Origin: Gonapodya sp. JEL0774 | Taxonomy: Eukaryota; Monoblepharomycota; Monoblepharidomycetes; Monoblepharidales; Gonapodyaceae | Assembly: GCA_027604505.1 (NCBI GenBank) | Contig: JADIIX010000192.1 | Coordinates: forward strand, 1 to 32,692 | Direction of reading: 5' to 3' | Length of the DNA stretch: 32,692 nucleotides | In this document: piece by piece, positions 1 to 11,877 of the stretch | Position numbering within the stretch: the first letter of the stretch is position 1 | How the letters are laid out: every line of letters starts with the position of its first letter | Program-made: the position numbers and the translations under genes | The notes under the pieces: model-generated | What the model was told of the DNA's origin: nothing | Database searches by the model: none | The model's input: only the letters and a program-made list of their open reading frames with translations

Positions 1-55
1 TCTGTGGGAGCGAGCTCGGCAGACATCAGGTCGACGGCCACGCTGAATCTTTGAG
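1..55 (+). other. possible 3' exon of an upstream gene (weak)
   Basis: The third frame is open from the window start and meets a good donor (GTGAGT at 56). A pyrimidine-containing acceptor follows near 103, and splicing to it would reach a stop within five codons. A second reading, frame 1, is open and stops at 52-54. Nothing in these few residues is recognisable, so this could equally be non-coding sequence. The call rests only on the splice-like junction at the edge of the window. Confidence 0.2.
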
Positions 56-1709
56 GTGAGTGGGTTCACAACGAGATGCGAAATTGTTTGCAATTTCCAG
101 CGCTCTTCCATGATTGCTCACGTCCCTTCTGACATTCCTCCACCCCTCACCAGCACCACCACTTCGTGGTCGTCTCTGTGTTTATGTATAGATATGTACT
201 GTTCCTTCCTCGTGCCCGGATTCCGGTAGACTCGTGGAAGTTTGGAGCGCCTTTCTTTAGACTGAACCGATACAGGGCTCGTATACATTCTTGTTATTAT
301 AGATGAGCGATGAGCGCTCCACAGAATGTATATTGGAAAATTTATTTTGTTCTTGAAAATTGACCGTTGTTCAGTGGCCTCATCGGTGGACCCCGGACAT
401 CCATGGGTGGCGGCCCCGAGGGTATTCGCCTGCTTCACACTGTTTTCCGAGTGCGGCAAGCGAGACAGACTATCACGGAAGAATTTTAACGCCTTGTTTG
501 TGAGGTGTGGATGGCTACGCGATAGGGCCGGTCGGGTTCATCGTCCGCGGAAGGATTGACGATATGTGAAATGGACGCACCGAACCAAACGTGCCCTGTC
601 CAAAGTCTGCAAGGGAGCTTTTTTATTGTTCATGCACAATCAGGCTCTGGACCTCTGATTCGTCTGTCCCCTCCACATACCCGGGGCTTGGTGTTCCTTG
701 TAATGTTCAGGTATGTTCACGGCAGAGGTTTACCAGTACAGCACGAAGGACACGCCTGCCGACACCCCACAAAGCGTTCCCTCCCCGCCCCGCAAAACGT
801 CACCGTACCCCGAGAATAACGGTAAAGAGGGAGAGGACAAGCAGTGCTCGTAGGTACCGCGATCCTTCTTCAGATATGGTCGGTAAGGCGAGTCACGAGT
901 GCGGGTAACCGGGTTGTGCTTTTAGAAGATGCTTCTACAGTTTGTATGGTCTTTATGCATAACTTTGTTTGCATGGAGCGTTGACTGCAGACATGTACCT
1001 GCGCTTGCGGAGTCAGGTTCTTGCGAGGAGCAGCAAGGGCAGGGTTGGGTGCTTGTATAAAAATTGAACGGGGGACAAGACACGGTGGTGAGATTCCGAA
1101 AGCAAGAACATTCTACGAATTGCATTGGACGATGAGAAATTGCGTTGAATGCGGTGTTCTCATGGCCACGATTACGTTCCTAGTTTGTACATACAATTTG
1201 TTCGAAGAATGTGCCGCATCATAACCCCTGGGGTAAATCCCGTAGTAACTCAGTAACCAGTCACACCAAAAACCTACTTCGGTTCCGGATACATCGATTG
1301 AAATCAAGTAAATCGGAAAACAAAATTGTATGGTTGCAGCAGAATATGTCACGGCATATTTGTAAGGTCCTGTGCCCGGGCCAGGTCACGCGCTCCCCAA
1401 CTCCTCACACACAAACCTTTTCCCTATTGGCGCCGCCGCACCGCCGCCCCACCGCACACGAGCCCCGCAAAGCCCCCCGCAGCACGCGCAGCAACAAACT
1501 CTATTTCCCATCGGACGCCTGCTGCGGGCAGTGAAAACGTGCGAGCTGTGCAAAGGCTGCCGCCTCTTGGGGTCCTGGTCCAGGGTGCCGCTCTATACAG
1601 CATCGCTGGGAGGCTGACGCACCGGGGGGACAGAGGGAGCGTCGAGGCGAGGACATAAAGTAGAGCGAGGAAGAGCGCAAGGAAAACAGCGCGAGGAAGG
1701 CAGCGCAGG
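56..1709. other. non-coding stretch upstream of the CCCH gene
   Basis: I see no ORF with family character here; all open frames are short and lack motifs or sensible splice links. A TATAAA-like element lies near 1055 (GTATAAAAATTG). An ATTGG (inverted CCAAT) element lies near 1424, just before a C-rich tract at 1430-1490. These could belong to the promoter and leader of the gene starting at 1710. The transcription start cannot be set from sequence. Confidence 0.5.
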
Positions 1710-4700
1710 ATGCTGACATCGTCGACTCACGTGGGTTCGAGGATCGGGTTGGTTCGCGGGGCAGCAGAGGTAGAGCCTTTGGAGGTGAATCAGCAGCAAC
1801 AGTGGCAATTTCAGGGCCAGCAGCGGTCGGCCCTGAGCCTTGTGCTCGCGGCATCTGCCGGGAACTTGAACGGGATGAGGATGGAGCTGGACGCAGGCGC
1901 AAGCCCGGATTCGTTTGACCCGACAGGGAGGACAACAGCGCTCATCGAAGCTGTGAAGGTGAGCTTGAGCTAAATGTCTGGTTTTTTGCAGGGACTTACA
2001 GCGGGGCTGGAGCTGGGAATTCAACGAAAGGTGCGGGGAGAGAGGGCTCAGACACGGCTGAACCTGCGGCGATCGCAGGGATGCGGGCAGGGCGGGAGGA
2101 GGCGAGAGGACACACAACAAGAGCGGGGGAGATATGTGGCTGAGTGCTGTGGGATCGGAGGCGCAGGGAGTGGGTAGCGGGGATGCAGCGTGGGGTGATG
2201 CGGTGACGTGGGTGATGCGCGGTGGCTGTGCAGGAAGGGTCCCCCCCATCAACCCCTCCCGCCACTCTCAATGAGTCATCCGTGTCTCCCACCGTCTCCC
2301 TGTCCCTGTCCCTCCCTCCATGCCTGCCCCTTCCCTCCGCCCTGTCCCCCTCTGTCTCCCACCCCTCACCCCACCTCCCCTCAACAGGCCGATCACATCG
2401 CGTGCGTCGATGAGCTCCTCAGACGAGGCGCAGACCCTTCCCTTGGCTCGGTGCGTACTCCACCTGCATCCTTCGCGTGTGTGCGCAAACCTGATCGCAG
2501 CCCTCCGCACATCCCCCTGCACCCTGCACCCTGCAACTTCCCCATCGCCCCTGCATCACACTACCCACACCCGAACACCCCACACGCCCTCTCAACTCTC
2601 ACACTCCACAGCCATTCCTTCCGCCGCCCCACCACCACACCGACAACCCACGCATACTCCGCCTCCTCGACCACTACGACACTCCATTCCAAACCCCAAT
2701 GCCCCTCTCCTCACTCACCACTCCCCCACCGTCCTCCTTACGATCCTCAGACACTTCGTCGTTGGCACAGTTATCTCTTCCTTCCCCTGTCACGCCGGGT
2801 GGACACGGTCAACCCTCCACCAGTGCCCTCCACGTCGACGCCAACAACACCGTTGAGAGCGGGATCGGGAATGGAAATGGTCTGGAGAACGGGAACCAGA
2901 ACCAACCAGGCACGGGTCCCCAACAAAGCGGACCCGGCACCACTCCCGCACCGACACCGCCATTCGTCACTGCACGGCCAGACGCACAGTCCCTGCCTCA
3001 CGACTTGCGATCCACCTCTCCCACCACCGCCTCGTCCTCGCAAGTGCCGATTACCCTCCGATCATCCTCATCGTCCGCCTCCCCTACTCAGCTCCACCAC
3101 ACATCGTCCCCGGCCCCGGCCCCATCCCTCATTGAAGCTGCATTCGACACTCTGCCCCCATCGTCATCGTCCCTCTCCCTCTCCTTCTCTTCCTCCACCT
3201 CGTCCGCGAGACTCCTCTACGCTTCCGCACCGTCCTTCATCCCATCCTCACCATCTGCTTCCTCCTCCGCGCCAGCGCCCCTTGCCATCCCGACAGTTTC
3301 ATCCACTCCACAAAACGCTCTCGTCCGCCCCTCGTTCTCTTCTTACATGTCCAATAACCACAACCGCTCATCACCCATATCCCTACATCCCGCACACTCG
3401 GGCGTGCCGCGCGCGCCTCCACCCCACGCCATCACCCAGAGTCCCCCGGATTCAGAGCCTGGTCGGGCCGTGGACGTGTACAGGGATGGGGACGTGGACA
3501 GAGACAGAGACAGAGCCATGGCGCCAGGCGAATCGCCCCACGCCCGTGACCCCATCCCCAACAGCGACCGCCGTGGTGACCAAAACCAAGACCTCTTCAC
3601 CCCACCCTCCCACGCCTACCGCTCGCACAACCACGCTTCTTCCTTTGCGCAATCACACATCCAAGGGCACTCTCGTCCGCTCGAGATCGACTTGGAGAGG
3701 GACTTTGCACCTGAGCTGGCTCACCAGGCGGGGCAGGGACTCCCGTACTCGCACACGCAGGCATATGCACACGCACAAGCGCGGGGTATTCCCCAAATGA
3801 CCGGTGTGCACCGCAGCACCACCACGTCCCCGTCCCCGTCCCCACCCACGACCACTCCGCTCGTCTTCCGCCCCCACCCGCCCACGAACGTCGCCACGCC
3901 CACGGCCACGGCGTCTGCGGCCGCGGCCTCGAACGACTTGTGGTACGAATTTTCTTACCGGAGCCATCACTCTGGCACCGAACGGCCAAACTCGTACCCC
4001 GCCGCTACGTCCACGAATTCGTTAACGGGCCACGGGCAGATGAGGGACACGAGGGAGAGGGAAAAAGAGAGGGAGAAAGACGTTCAGGCTGACTATCAGA
4101 TGCAGGTGCAGATGCAGATGCAGGCGCAAATGGGTATGAGTATGGGCATGGGTGCGGGCATGGGCATGCCACCACCCCACCCCATGTCGAGCCAGACCCA
4201 CTCGCACCCCTCCCGCTCGCACCGTCACTCGTCGTCCCCGCCCGGCTCGGGCACTGGGTCGGGCAGCACCGTGCCGCCGTCCCACATGCTCTCCACAGCT
4301 GCGGGGACCAGCGGGAGTTCCATATGCAGGTTCTTCGTCCAGGGTCACTGCAGGTTTGGCCCCGACTGCCGGTTTGTGCATCCGGGGGCGGCGACCAGTG
4401 CCGGTGTCGGGAACGGGCAAGGGCAGATGGCAGGACCGAGGAGGTTCGAAACCAGGGGAGGGAGTGGGCGGGACAGGGACCGCGACAGGGATCGCGACCG
4501 TGACCGGGATGCGTACGGGCTTGTAGATGGTTACGGTGATTTTCACTCCGGCGGGATGTACGGAGGAGAGCTTTCCACGGGCACAGGGTACGGGGATTTC
4601 GGCGGCAAGGTGGGCCTCCGGGGGGACCCGTATGCCGAGGTGTCTTTTGGGGCCGCGTCGGTTCTCAGTCGGTCGGGGGAGCTCAGGGCGTCAGCGGCGT

Positions 4701-5879
4701 ATGCGGGGATCGGGATGGGGGGTTTGACTGGTGGGGGTGGTGCTAGTGGCGCGGGGCAGAGGAAGATGCTCAAGACCTGTAGGTTTTGGATGAGAGGGAC
4801 ATGCCGGTGAGTTGTGAGGTTGTCAGGGCTGAGAGGGCGGACGAGGTTGGAGGTGTAGAGGGTGGAGGGGGTGGAGGGTGTGTGTGTATGTCTTGGTGGG
4901 GGGGGCGGGGGGGGGATGCCTTGGCTTCTGCACCCAGATTGCTCAACAACTCCACTACATTCATACCATTTCTGTTACCTCCTCCTTGCGCCTCCCAGAT
5001 TTGGTGACACGTGCCGCTACCTCCACGACTACTTTCCAGTTTCTTCCGCTCCAGCCCACTCCTATCTCTCCTCCAGCGGCCCCCGCAGTCTCACCAACTC
5101 TGGCTCCGGACCAAACAGCGGCAACAATACTCAATCCGGCATGTTCGCACCCAAAATGTCTAACGTACCTGTGCCGTACCAGACCTCGGGAGCAGCCAGT
5201 GCCTCAGCTTATTCACGCCGACCTTACGCGTTAAGATCTCCTGTGCTACTCGGGCCGGGATCGGGGGCACAGGGGTATTCGGCGGAGTATGGTGGCGGTG
5301 GCGCGTCTGTGGGGGATTTGATGGATAGGATGGCGGCGATGAGGATGGGCGGGGGGGTTGGGATGCTCATGGGCATTGGTGGGATGAGGGATGGAGAAAA
5401 CGAGTACAGGCTTGGGAGGGAGAAGGAAATAGAGAGGGATAGGGAACGAGACAGAGATCCCTACTTCTTCCCCGACTTGCCCGCCACACCGCCCCCACAT
5501 GAGGCCATAGGCGATGACGTACCGAGAGACGGATATGGGAGGGACCTGTGGGAGATGGATCGGGATCGGGACAAAGATCGAGATAGGTACAAATACGCGT
5601 TGACGCGAGAGGAGGTGGAGGAGCTCTTGACCGTGCCAGTCGGGCAGGCGAGTCCTGGGGAAAGAGGTTTGGGCGGAGGGTCTGGTGAGGTGTTCGGGTA
5701 TGGGGGTGCGATTTGGGAGGGGAGGAGTCCGGTTGGAGTGGAAGGGGCCTATGCGGGGAATGGGTGGTGAGTGGTTGAGGGTGGGTGTTGTGATGGGTAT
5801 GCGTTGCGGTACTGATCGGGATGGGTTCGACTGTTGTTTTGACAGGGAAGTACTGGGTATGATGAGAAATTCGTATTGA
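1710..5879 (+). CDS. ankyrin-repeat and tandem CCCH zinc-finger RNA-binding protein
   Basis: Five exons join in frame: 1710-1958, 2388-2450, 2612-4806, 4999-5766 and 5846-5879, giving 1102 aa. Residues about 40-104 form ankyrin-like repeats (LVLAASAGNLNGMRMELDAG, then DHIACVDELLRRGADPSL). A third helix pair around NPRILRLLDHY follows in exon 3. A long Pro/Ser/Thr-rich linker leads to two C-x7-C-x5-C-x3-H fingers, C676-C684-C690-H694 (CRFFVQGHCRFGPDCRFVH) and C827-C835-C841-H845. The intron at 4807-4998 splits the second finger between its second and third cysteines, and splicing restores it exactly. RD-rich runs follow the first finger and recur in exon 4. Ankyrin plus paired CCCH fingers is a known arrangement in plant and fungal RNA-binding or mRNA-decay regulators, so RNA binding is inferred. 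The last short exon (GNGW then EVLGMMRNSY) is less certain; without it the protein stops at 5770. Confidence 0.85.
4473..4513 (+). repeat. Arg-Asp dipeptide repeat tract in the CCCH protein
   Basis: Alternating Arg/Asp codons written with mixed synonyms (AGG/CGC/CGT and GAC/GAT) encode about seven RD dipeptides directly after the first zinc finger. Similar RD/RE-rich stretches occur near 3480-3515, 5430-5460 and 5560-5600 of the same gene. The mixed codons suggest selection on the peptide rather than recent DNA slippage. Such mixed-charge tracts are typical of nuclear speckle and RNA-processing proteins. Confidence 0.8.
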
Positions 5880-7275
5880 AGGTAGACATGTGTGAATTGG
5901 GAGGGGAAGCGGTGTCGCGGACGGGTAGTGGTGAGTGTGGGGTGCAAGAGCATAACCGCTCGAGGCTTCGCTACCCTCATCTTTCTCATTCCCCGGCTTT
6001 CCCAACTCGTCGATTCAATCGATGAAAACGCAAAGCTCGGCAATGCTTCCGGACCCGCCGTGGACACCGACCTCTGTTGCCCTCCCTTCAACCTCGTCCA
6101 CTCTGTAGCCTCAGTTCCTCGCCATTTCGTTCTCCCATTTCTATTTTCATATCACTCCACCGGCCTCCTCTACTTCTGGACTGATCGAATCTTGCTTACG
6201 TACACATATCCATGCATTCGAAGGATCTAAACGAGGGGAAGAAGGACGGTCATCTCTCCCTTTGCCCTCTTTTTGCAAACTGTCAATTGGATTTTTTTCT
6301 TTGTGTGCGGTCGTTTTGTGGAATGTTTCTGTGCACACCAAATGTTTTGTTTTGGACTTGAACTCGGCGCCTGCCGGACAGTCTCCCACACATAATTTCA
6401 CGCTTCCACTCCCCCCCTGACGTTTTCCCACTTGATTCTCCCACACACTTTTTTTTTGCTTTGTTGATGTAATCGGATTCTTCCCGGAGAGTTTTTGAAC
6501 ATGGCCCTGGTCGGGCCAGGTCCTCGTCTATTTTGACTGGAGAAAACTGGTTGGAGAGCCCTGGGACTCTACACCTCTTATGGACGCCAGGGATCGACAT
6601 GAGAGACAGCTTGTCCACCGAGCCAGGGAGATGGAGTATGTCGACACTTCTCTGACGAGGCGCCCAGGGCATGGAGTGGAATGGACGTCACACGTTTTGC
6701 AAGTCCCATGTATTGATGTTGGGGAGAGGGCGCGACGAAGAAGGACAAGAACAATTTTTCCAACAAAGGTGTTTCCTCCTCCCAATCAGACTTAATCATT
6801 GTAGAAAGAAATTGTAATCATTTGCATTCCATTTTAAAGAATACAGAACAAGAATTGTGTATGTAAAGGTTGCGGCCATCCGCAAACGTGCATAATAATA
6901 CATATGTGGTTTCTTATCCACTCAGTTTCCTTCGTTCTCTCCTTCTTTCCGTGTTTTTTCGGGATAAAACCAACATATTTTTTTGCTCATGCATTACAAA
7001 TTCAAATTGTCATGATTGAAAGTGAAAACTTGCCAGATTCGTAACCACAACATATTCGTGTCGAGATAGGTCGAGGTGTGTCGGGATAATCGAGAGAGCA
7101 ACGCTGTGAGCAATATAATAATGAACCCTTCCCAGAAACCACCGCAATACCCGCACTTCCTAAACGTGCTCACCAAGTGTCCGAGGTCACGTTTACCATT
7201 AAAATATTTACCGAATCACAAGTTTGAGAGTTGCGGCAATTCTGTCTTGCTCGCCGTTAGCGATCGTGTGCGGCA
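5880..7275. other. intergenic: 3' UTR of the CCCH gene and upstream region of the membrane-protein gene
   Basis: Open frames here (for example 5892-6230 + and 6147-6446 -) lack recognisable motifs and conflict with one another. The segment from about 6800 is markedly A+T-rich compared with the GC-rich CCCH gene. It contains AATAAT/ATAATA-type elements near 6890-6902 that could serve as 3'-end signals. No RNA gene is visible. Confidence 0.5.
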
Positions 7276-8752
7276 ATGGCGGAACTCAATCGTTCTCTCC
7301 TCATTATGATGACTTCTGTGCTCATACGAAGTAAGACTTTCTGGGTAGAAAGCGTATTGATTGATGAGGAAACTGAATGATTCGAGTCACTCGCGTTTCC
7401 TCATAGCACTCATGCTCCTGGTTCTGATTGCACCTCACTACACATTTGGAAGTAAGTGTTTCATCCGATCAGAAGATGCGATCCTTCAATGCTTATAATG
7501 CTTATGATGAACTTTTCTTTGAACGCTTGCTCGTGTCCAAATTACATCAACCATTGTCCTTTTATGTCCAAATTTGTCTCAGTTCTTCTTGAACGACGGC
7601 ATACCTGCACAACGTCCACTGCAATGTCCATATGTGGAGTTGCCAACCCACTAAACAACGAAATTGAACGGTATTGCGGAACAGATGGGTTTTGTCATGC
7701 CCTTTGCGCATACGGGTTAGTCACGTCGTTCGAAAGTGACACATCAAACTTATGGAGACTCATACCAGTCCGAATCATTTAGGTATTGGGAGTGTTACTA
7801 CAACTGGTGTTCTAATACGTGAGTACCTATCAGCTTTCTCCCAATCCTGGGTTGATGATGAATCTGGACGGTTCCCATGTTATCCAACGTCAGTTCATGT
7901 GAGAATGCTGTTTCGGGTCCTGGCCAGGGCCCAGCATATGGAAGTGACGGTGTGCTTCTTGCTTCGACACCTGCACTAGGTGGGTCTTTGATGTTGCATA
8001 ATAGTTCACGTGGTAGGCGATTATCTCCCTTCTCTTTGCTCTAGGATCTGCTTCTACTCCAAGCGAACTGGCGAGCAATGGAACTCCCAACGCTGCTATG
8101 GCCACTATGTCCGTTTCCGGAGGTAACTCCGCAGCAGCAAGCAACGGGGCTTCTCGAGGGAGTCAAGCTGCCGCGAGCGTCGCACCCACCGCCGCAAGTA
8201 CTATCGCGGAAGCTACGACCACGACCATAATCCTGACTAGTTTGGGTAAGACGCTCAGGGTTTCAGCACTTTGCTATCCGGGTTCTAGTCCAACTTACTT
8301 GCCAACTCGAATCCCTTGATCAGCCGCACTATCTACCAACTCCGTTCAAACATCTGCCATGAATCCCGCCGGTGCGAAAGTAGGCACTTCAGGCAGTGAT
8401 ACAGGTTGGTCGGCCTTGCCTCCGTTCACTTTCCACAGGACTGTAGTCTGAGATCTCATTACCATTTCACTCTCTCCGTCCTTGTTTCACGCTGACTTCA
8501 GGAGGTCTCACCGCTGGGGCGTGGGTTGCTTTCCACCCTATTTTGTTCTGAAGCCGATGGTAACATCTCGTCCTTTCTGAACATCCGCTCCCCTCATTTT
8601 ACGCCATACACCAAACCCTTTTATATTACCGATTAAGTATTGGTGCTCTAGGTCTCGGCATTGCAGCCGGGATTGTTGGAATAGTGGGAGTTGTCGCATA
8701 CGTTAACCGAAAAGGAAAGGGTAGAGTTGTTCAACCTCCCCCGATTCGATAG
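7276..8752 (+). CDS. single-pass type I membrane protein with an eight-cysteine ectodomain
   Basis: Nine small exons join in frame: 7276-7330, 7407-7451, 7583-7715, 7783-7818, 7894-7979, 8045-8245, 8324-8404, 8502-8520 and 8638-8752 (256 aa). Residues 1-33 are signal-peptide-like (SVLIRTLMLLVLIAPHYTFG). An eight-cysteine module follows (C42, 51, 65, 71, 75, 82, 87, 92) with spacing x8-x13-x5-x3-x6-x4-x4. Next comes a Ser/Thr/Ala-rich stalk of about 120 residues, likely O-glycosylated, then GGLTAGA and a hydrophobic helix at about 220-241. A basic stop-transfer NRKGKG and a short tail ending PPPIR complete it. Signal, stalk and Gly-rich membrane helix resemble fungal wall-stress sensors, but the cysteine spacing is not CFEM or WSC as I know them. 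Function is unknown; surface sensing or adhesion is an inference. The last acceptor (TTAAG at 8637) was chosen because it keeps the helix in frame. Confidence 0.7.
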
Positions 8753-8967
8753 TAAGAGCCAACCATTTCGCCCCGTTTTACTTGAGGTGGGATTTTGGTA
8801 CCTAATTTTGATTTTGTTCATGTAAACTCGCATCTTTATTTATCATGAATCCAATGGTTTGGGAATTTTTGGCGCATTCGTACTTCTGTTATCGTGCTCG
8901 CATCATTCCGCCCCGAAATCGAACACTCTACTGAACACTGTTGACTTGGATCTCCCTGCAGTTGCAG

Positions 8968-9359
8968 GTCCTGCGATGTTCGGTGCTGGGAAGCCGAAAC
9001 CCCTGGAGAGGCCCGGCGCACCTCCAATTGTCCCGATCTCCGCGATGGACCACGACCGCCCCACGGCTATAGGAACAGCAAGGCGAGTGATAGGATCTGC
9101 AACGGGTTGTGAGTGAACGAGCTTTCGTGCTTTCATGTTGGGTAAGGTCGCCGAATCTGCGTGGTGCACAGGCACATGGACTCCAGAGGTGGGTGTCACA
9201 GTAGCGGTACCTGGCCTTTGGGAGAATGACGTTGAAGATTCCACTGCCTTTGCCTATAAGGGACCAGTTCCGAAACGATGTTTTGTGAGGCTGTCTTCGG
9301 GAAGCTCCAACAGCAAAGGGTACAGTACCTTCTCAACAAAGCCTATGTCAATCTCTTGA
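8968..9359 (+). other. candidate alternative tail exons of the membrane-protein gene
   Basis: If a G|GTAGAG donor at 8721 is used instead of reading to the TAG at 8750, a strong acceptor (CTGAC-like branch region, then TTGCAG ending 8967) opens a phase-1 exon at 8968-9108. It reads GPAMFGAGKPKPLERPGAPP, a Pro-rich cytoplasmic-tail style. A typical 63-nt intron follows (GTGAGT at 9109, CACAG ending 9171), and the frame then stays open to a stop at 9357-9359. The final 106 nt would overlap the last codons of the convergent Sel1-like gene, which is a reason for caution. This could be a long-tail isoform, the true end of the gene, or chance. Confidence 0.4.
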
Positions 9360-11209
9360 CGCTGAGGCGTTATAGTAAGCTCCGCTGGATCCACGACGGT
9401 ATCTTCTTTGCCAGTGCTCGAGGCAATTGCGAGATCCACGTTGTCGGCGGATCCATAATGCGAGTCAACATGCATCTCATCGCGGTCGTAGTCATCTCTT
9501 GATGATGTAGTGCATTGTGGAACAGTTATCGTATTTTCTGAGACAAATCTGACACTCCTTTCAGCTCCCGCCCTTGCTTCCTGGAGATTCACTTCCCCTT
9601 CTTTTTCCTCGATTTCCCTCAGTTTATCCAGCCAAGCATTCAATTTTGCATCTTCTTCTTCTCCGTTTATCTTTCTCCTTCCTCGGCGTTCTCCGTCACC
9701 TGCACCCACCAGTTCAGCGAGCATCTTCATGCAAGGAATCGATCCGAGCTCTGCACCAAGTCTGAGGTATTCAATTGCTTTGTCACGCTTCTCCCCGGCT
9801 GTCCACTTGGTTTTGCTTCCCGATTCCCAGTCCATGTAATACATATCCCACCCAATGACTACCTCACCGGCCGCTGCATAAGCATCTCCAAATCCCAGTT
9901 CACCAGCTTTCTCCAGAAGTTCAATGCAGATGTCAGGCCTCTCGGCCAGCGGACCGTACACAAACTCCAATCCCCCTGCCACAACCCGTGTTCGAGGCTC
10001 GCCAGATAGAAAGCGGCTCGCAAACTGAGCAAGGAGAGTCGGTGATGACTGGCTTGAAAGAGCAGATAGTACAATTGCAGAGAGAGACGAATCTGCGCTC
10101 GCCGGAAGAACCGCGAAACAAGGGTCTCCTTCATCCATGTTGGGCTTTGGAACCAGAAGGTCCACCGCAGTGGAATCGGAGCAAAGGGACGCCTCCAGGC
10201 GCAGAATTACATTCAAGTCAGCTTGATCCCTTGGATCAGACTCGAATGATAATGAGGAGCTTCCAGCTGTTCGCCGGATCAGTCCTCTCGCCTCTATTTC
10301 AACCGACATCGCCGCTACCTCGGAATCATCATAACCTGTCTCCTCCATCATCTGTGCCGGATGAAACCACTATTGTAAACTGCTTCTGCCAGAATATATA
10401 TAAGTAATATGACCTACCTTTTGGCAAATCGCGTACACAACGAGCTGATCTGTCCGAACTCCAAAGCAACCTTCAGTGTAAAGTCCTGCAAGCACCTTTC
10501 CACATCGCCAATCCTTCATCTCCAGAAAACCTTGCCAAAGTAAGCCCATACCGGCAGTAAGACATTTTGGAAAGCCTGTTATGAGAGTCTGAGCTGCTTC
10601 TTGGAGAGAGTGCAGATCTCCCGCATGGGCAGCTTTCAGGAGGTACTTGATCCGAAGAAGATGCGGTGGGAGAAAGGCAGCAGCGTGAGAAGACAAAAGC
10701 TCATCAAGTTGATCTATCGACAGCTGGGACGATGCCTCGTCCGGAAGAGAACCTTCTACAGTGGCTGGATAGTACTGGGCTAGCATTCTGCAAAGGTCTC
10801 AGTTGCTTCAGATTCCGATCACAAAGCTGGCAATTCTGATCAACACTCACCGTGTGGCTTCAACGTCGTTGTACTCCTCTGCAGCTTGAACGAGCAGGCT
10901 TTTGGCCTTGGCTTCATCTTTTTCAACCACACCTGCAATCCCCGTCCCTAGAATCCTGGCAACTTCTCTCATTCCTTCAGCGCTCCCATTGCAAGCTGCC
11001 AGTTCATAGAACCCAAATGCACGAGAGGCATCCTCCTCTCGAGGGTAGTCATCTGGGATAGGCTTATTTCCAAGTACTTCTGCATGACGTCCGGAGAATA
11101 GGCGAGCGAGAATGAGCGCGGACTTGGCGTTTTTTCGGTCAGTGGCCCAATAAACCAGAGATGCGAAGGTTGGAAGACGCGAGGATCGTGGCTTGGGCAG
11201 TGGAATCAT
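9254..11209 (-). CDS. Sel1/TPR-like repeat protein
   Basis: Three exons: 11209-10851, 10787-10418 and 10351-9254, about 608 aa. The second intron could instead end at 10370, adding WFHPAQ in frame. Exon 1 holds a Sel1-type helical pair (FGFYELAACNGSAEGMREVA, then KDEAKAKSLLVQAAE). Exon 3 carries another (KRDKAIEYLRLGAELGSIPC followed by MKMLAELVGAG). Residues between them are helical and Leu/Ala-rich. Sel1 repeats are protein-protein scaffolds used in ER quality control, chitin synthase activation and organelle assembly. Nothing here selects among these, so the specific role is unknown. There is no signal peptide or membrane helix. The C-terminal 100 residues are acidic and low in motif content. 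It converges with the membrane-protein gene to its left. Confidence 0.7.
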
Positions 11210-11877
11210 GTGTGTAGAGTATGTGATTCAACAACCAACCCAAAGAAACTTTGGTTCACCGAAAATGAAATGAAATTCGAAAGGCTACATGACACTCCAA
11301 CAAGCTAGCAAGTCTCTCTAGTCTTAAACTGCCCACTCTGACACGCACGGTCGTCCACTGACACCTCTCAAACGCTGGTGACACATCGCAACATGCGTCC
11401 TGTGTCCCCGCGAGCGGGAAGCTCGGTAGTCCCCATTTGCACCAGCTGTGCGGTGAAATTCCAAAAAGTGATCGCAAGTTCCTGGAGGCCCAGAAGTGTC
11501 CGCAAAAAATCACCCACACACTAAACGATATTGCAGATCTAAGTAATGCCGTTCTCATCATCCATCCTTCATCACTGAAGAACCGCTCTCTAGCGCTTCC
11601 ACGCGAAACTCCCCACCGACACCAGTGTGCTAAACACAATCCACCCTGCGCATCGTGCGAATCCGTTGCATCGACTACGATCTTCAACATCGCGCTTGCG
11701 TCCTGTTGTTGTATAGTAGTGTTGCAGTCGGAACAGAGAGGTCCTCCGCACTTGCGTGATGACCGGGTGAGTGCTGTACACCTGAATGGCCGGTGAGATC
11801 GTTTGCGTTTCGGCGTAAACATGGATCCTTTTCGTGACATCGGACTTTGATGGCTCTTGAAATTCCTCCCAGTGTCT
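11210..11877. other. intergenic between the Sel1-like gene and the bZIP gene
   Basis: This 668-bp gap holds the promoter of the Sel1-like gene and the 3' UTR of the bZIP gene, both minus strand. A 194-codon minus-strand frame at 11256-11840 is open but has no domain character, is rich in Cys/Trp/Arg and overlaps a plus-strand frame of similar length. I treat both as chance. Confidence 0.5.

Noticed and set aside
2208-3800. 530-codon plus-strand frame
   Set aside because: It overlaps exon 3 of the CCCH gene in another frame and is His/Pro/Thr/Arg-rich as expected from shifted C-rich codons; it has no motif.
5892-6230. 112-codon plus-strand frame after the CCCH gene
   Set aside because: It lacks motifs and splice support and most likely lies in the 3' UTR.
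8502-8600. Extending the GGLTAGA exon of the membrane protein through GAWVAFHPILF
   Set aside because: The frame hits a TGA at once, whereas the GTGGGT donor at 8521 joined to the acceptor at 8637 gives an intact membrane helix.
8750-8757. ATA|GTAAGA donor that would splice out the TAG of the membrane protein
   Set aside because: The donor is good, but its phase joins only to an unlikely Cys/Arg-rich frame; the phase-1 donor at 8721 gives a better tail, so this one was not modelled.
11256-11840. 194-codon minus-strand frame between the Sel1-like and bZIP genes
   Set aside because: It has no recognisable domain and a Cys/Trp/Arg-heavy composition, opposes another open frame and lies where a promoter and 3' UTR are expected.
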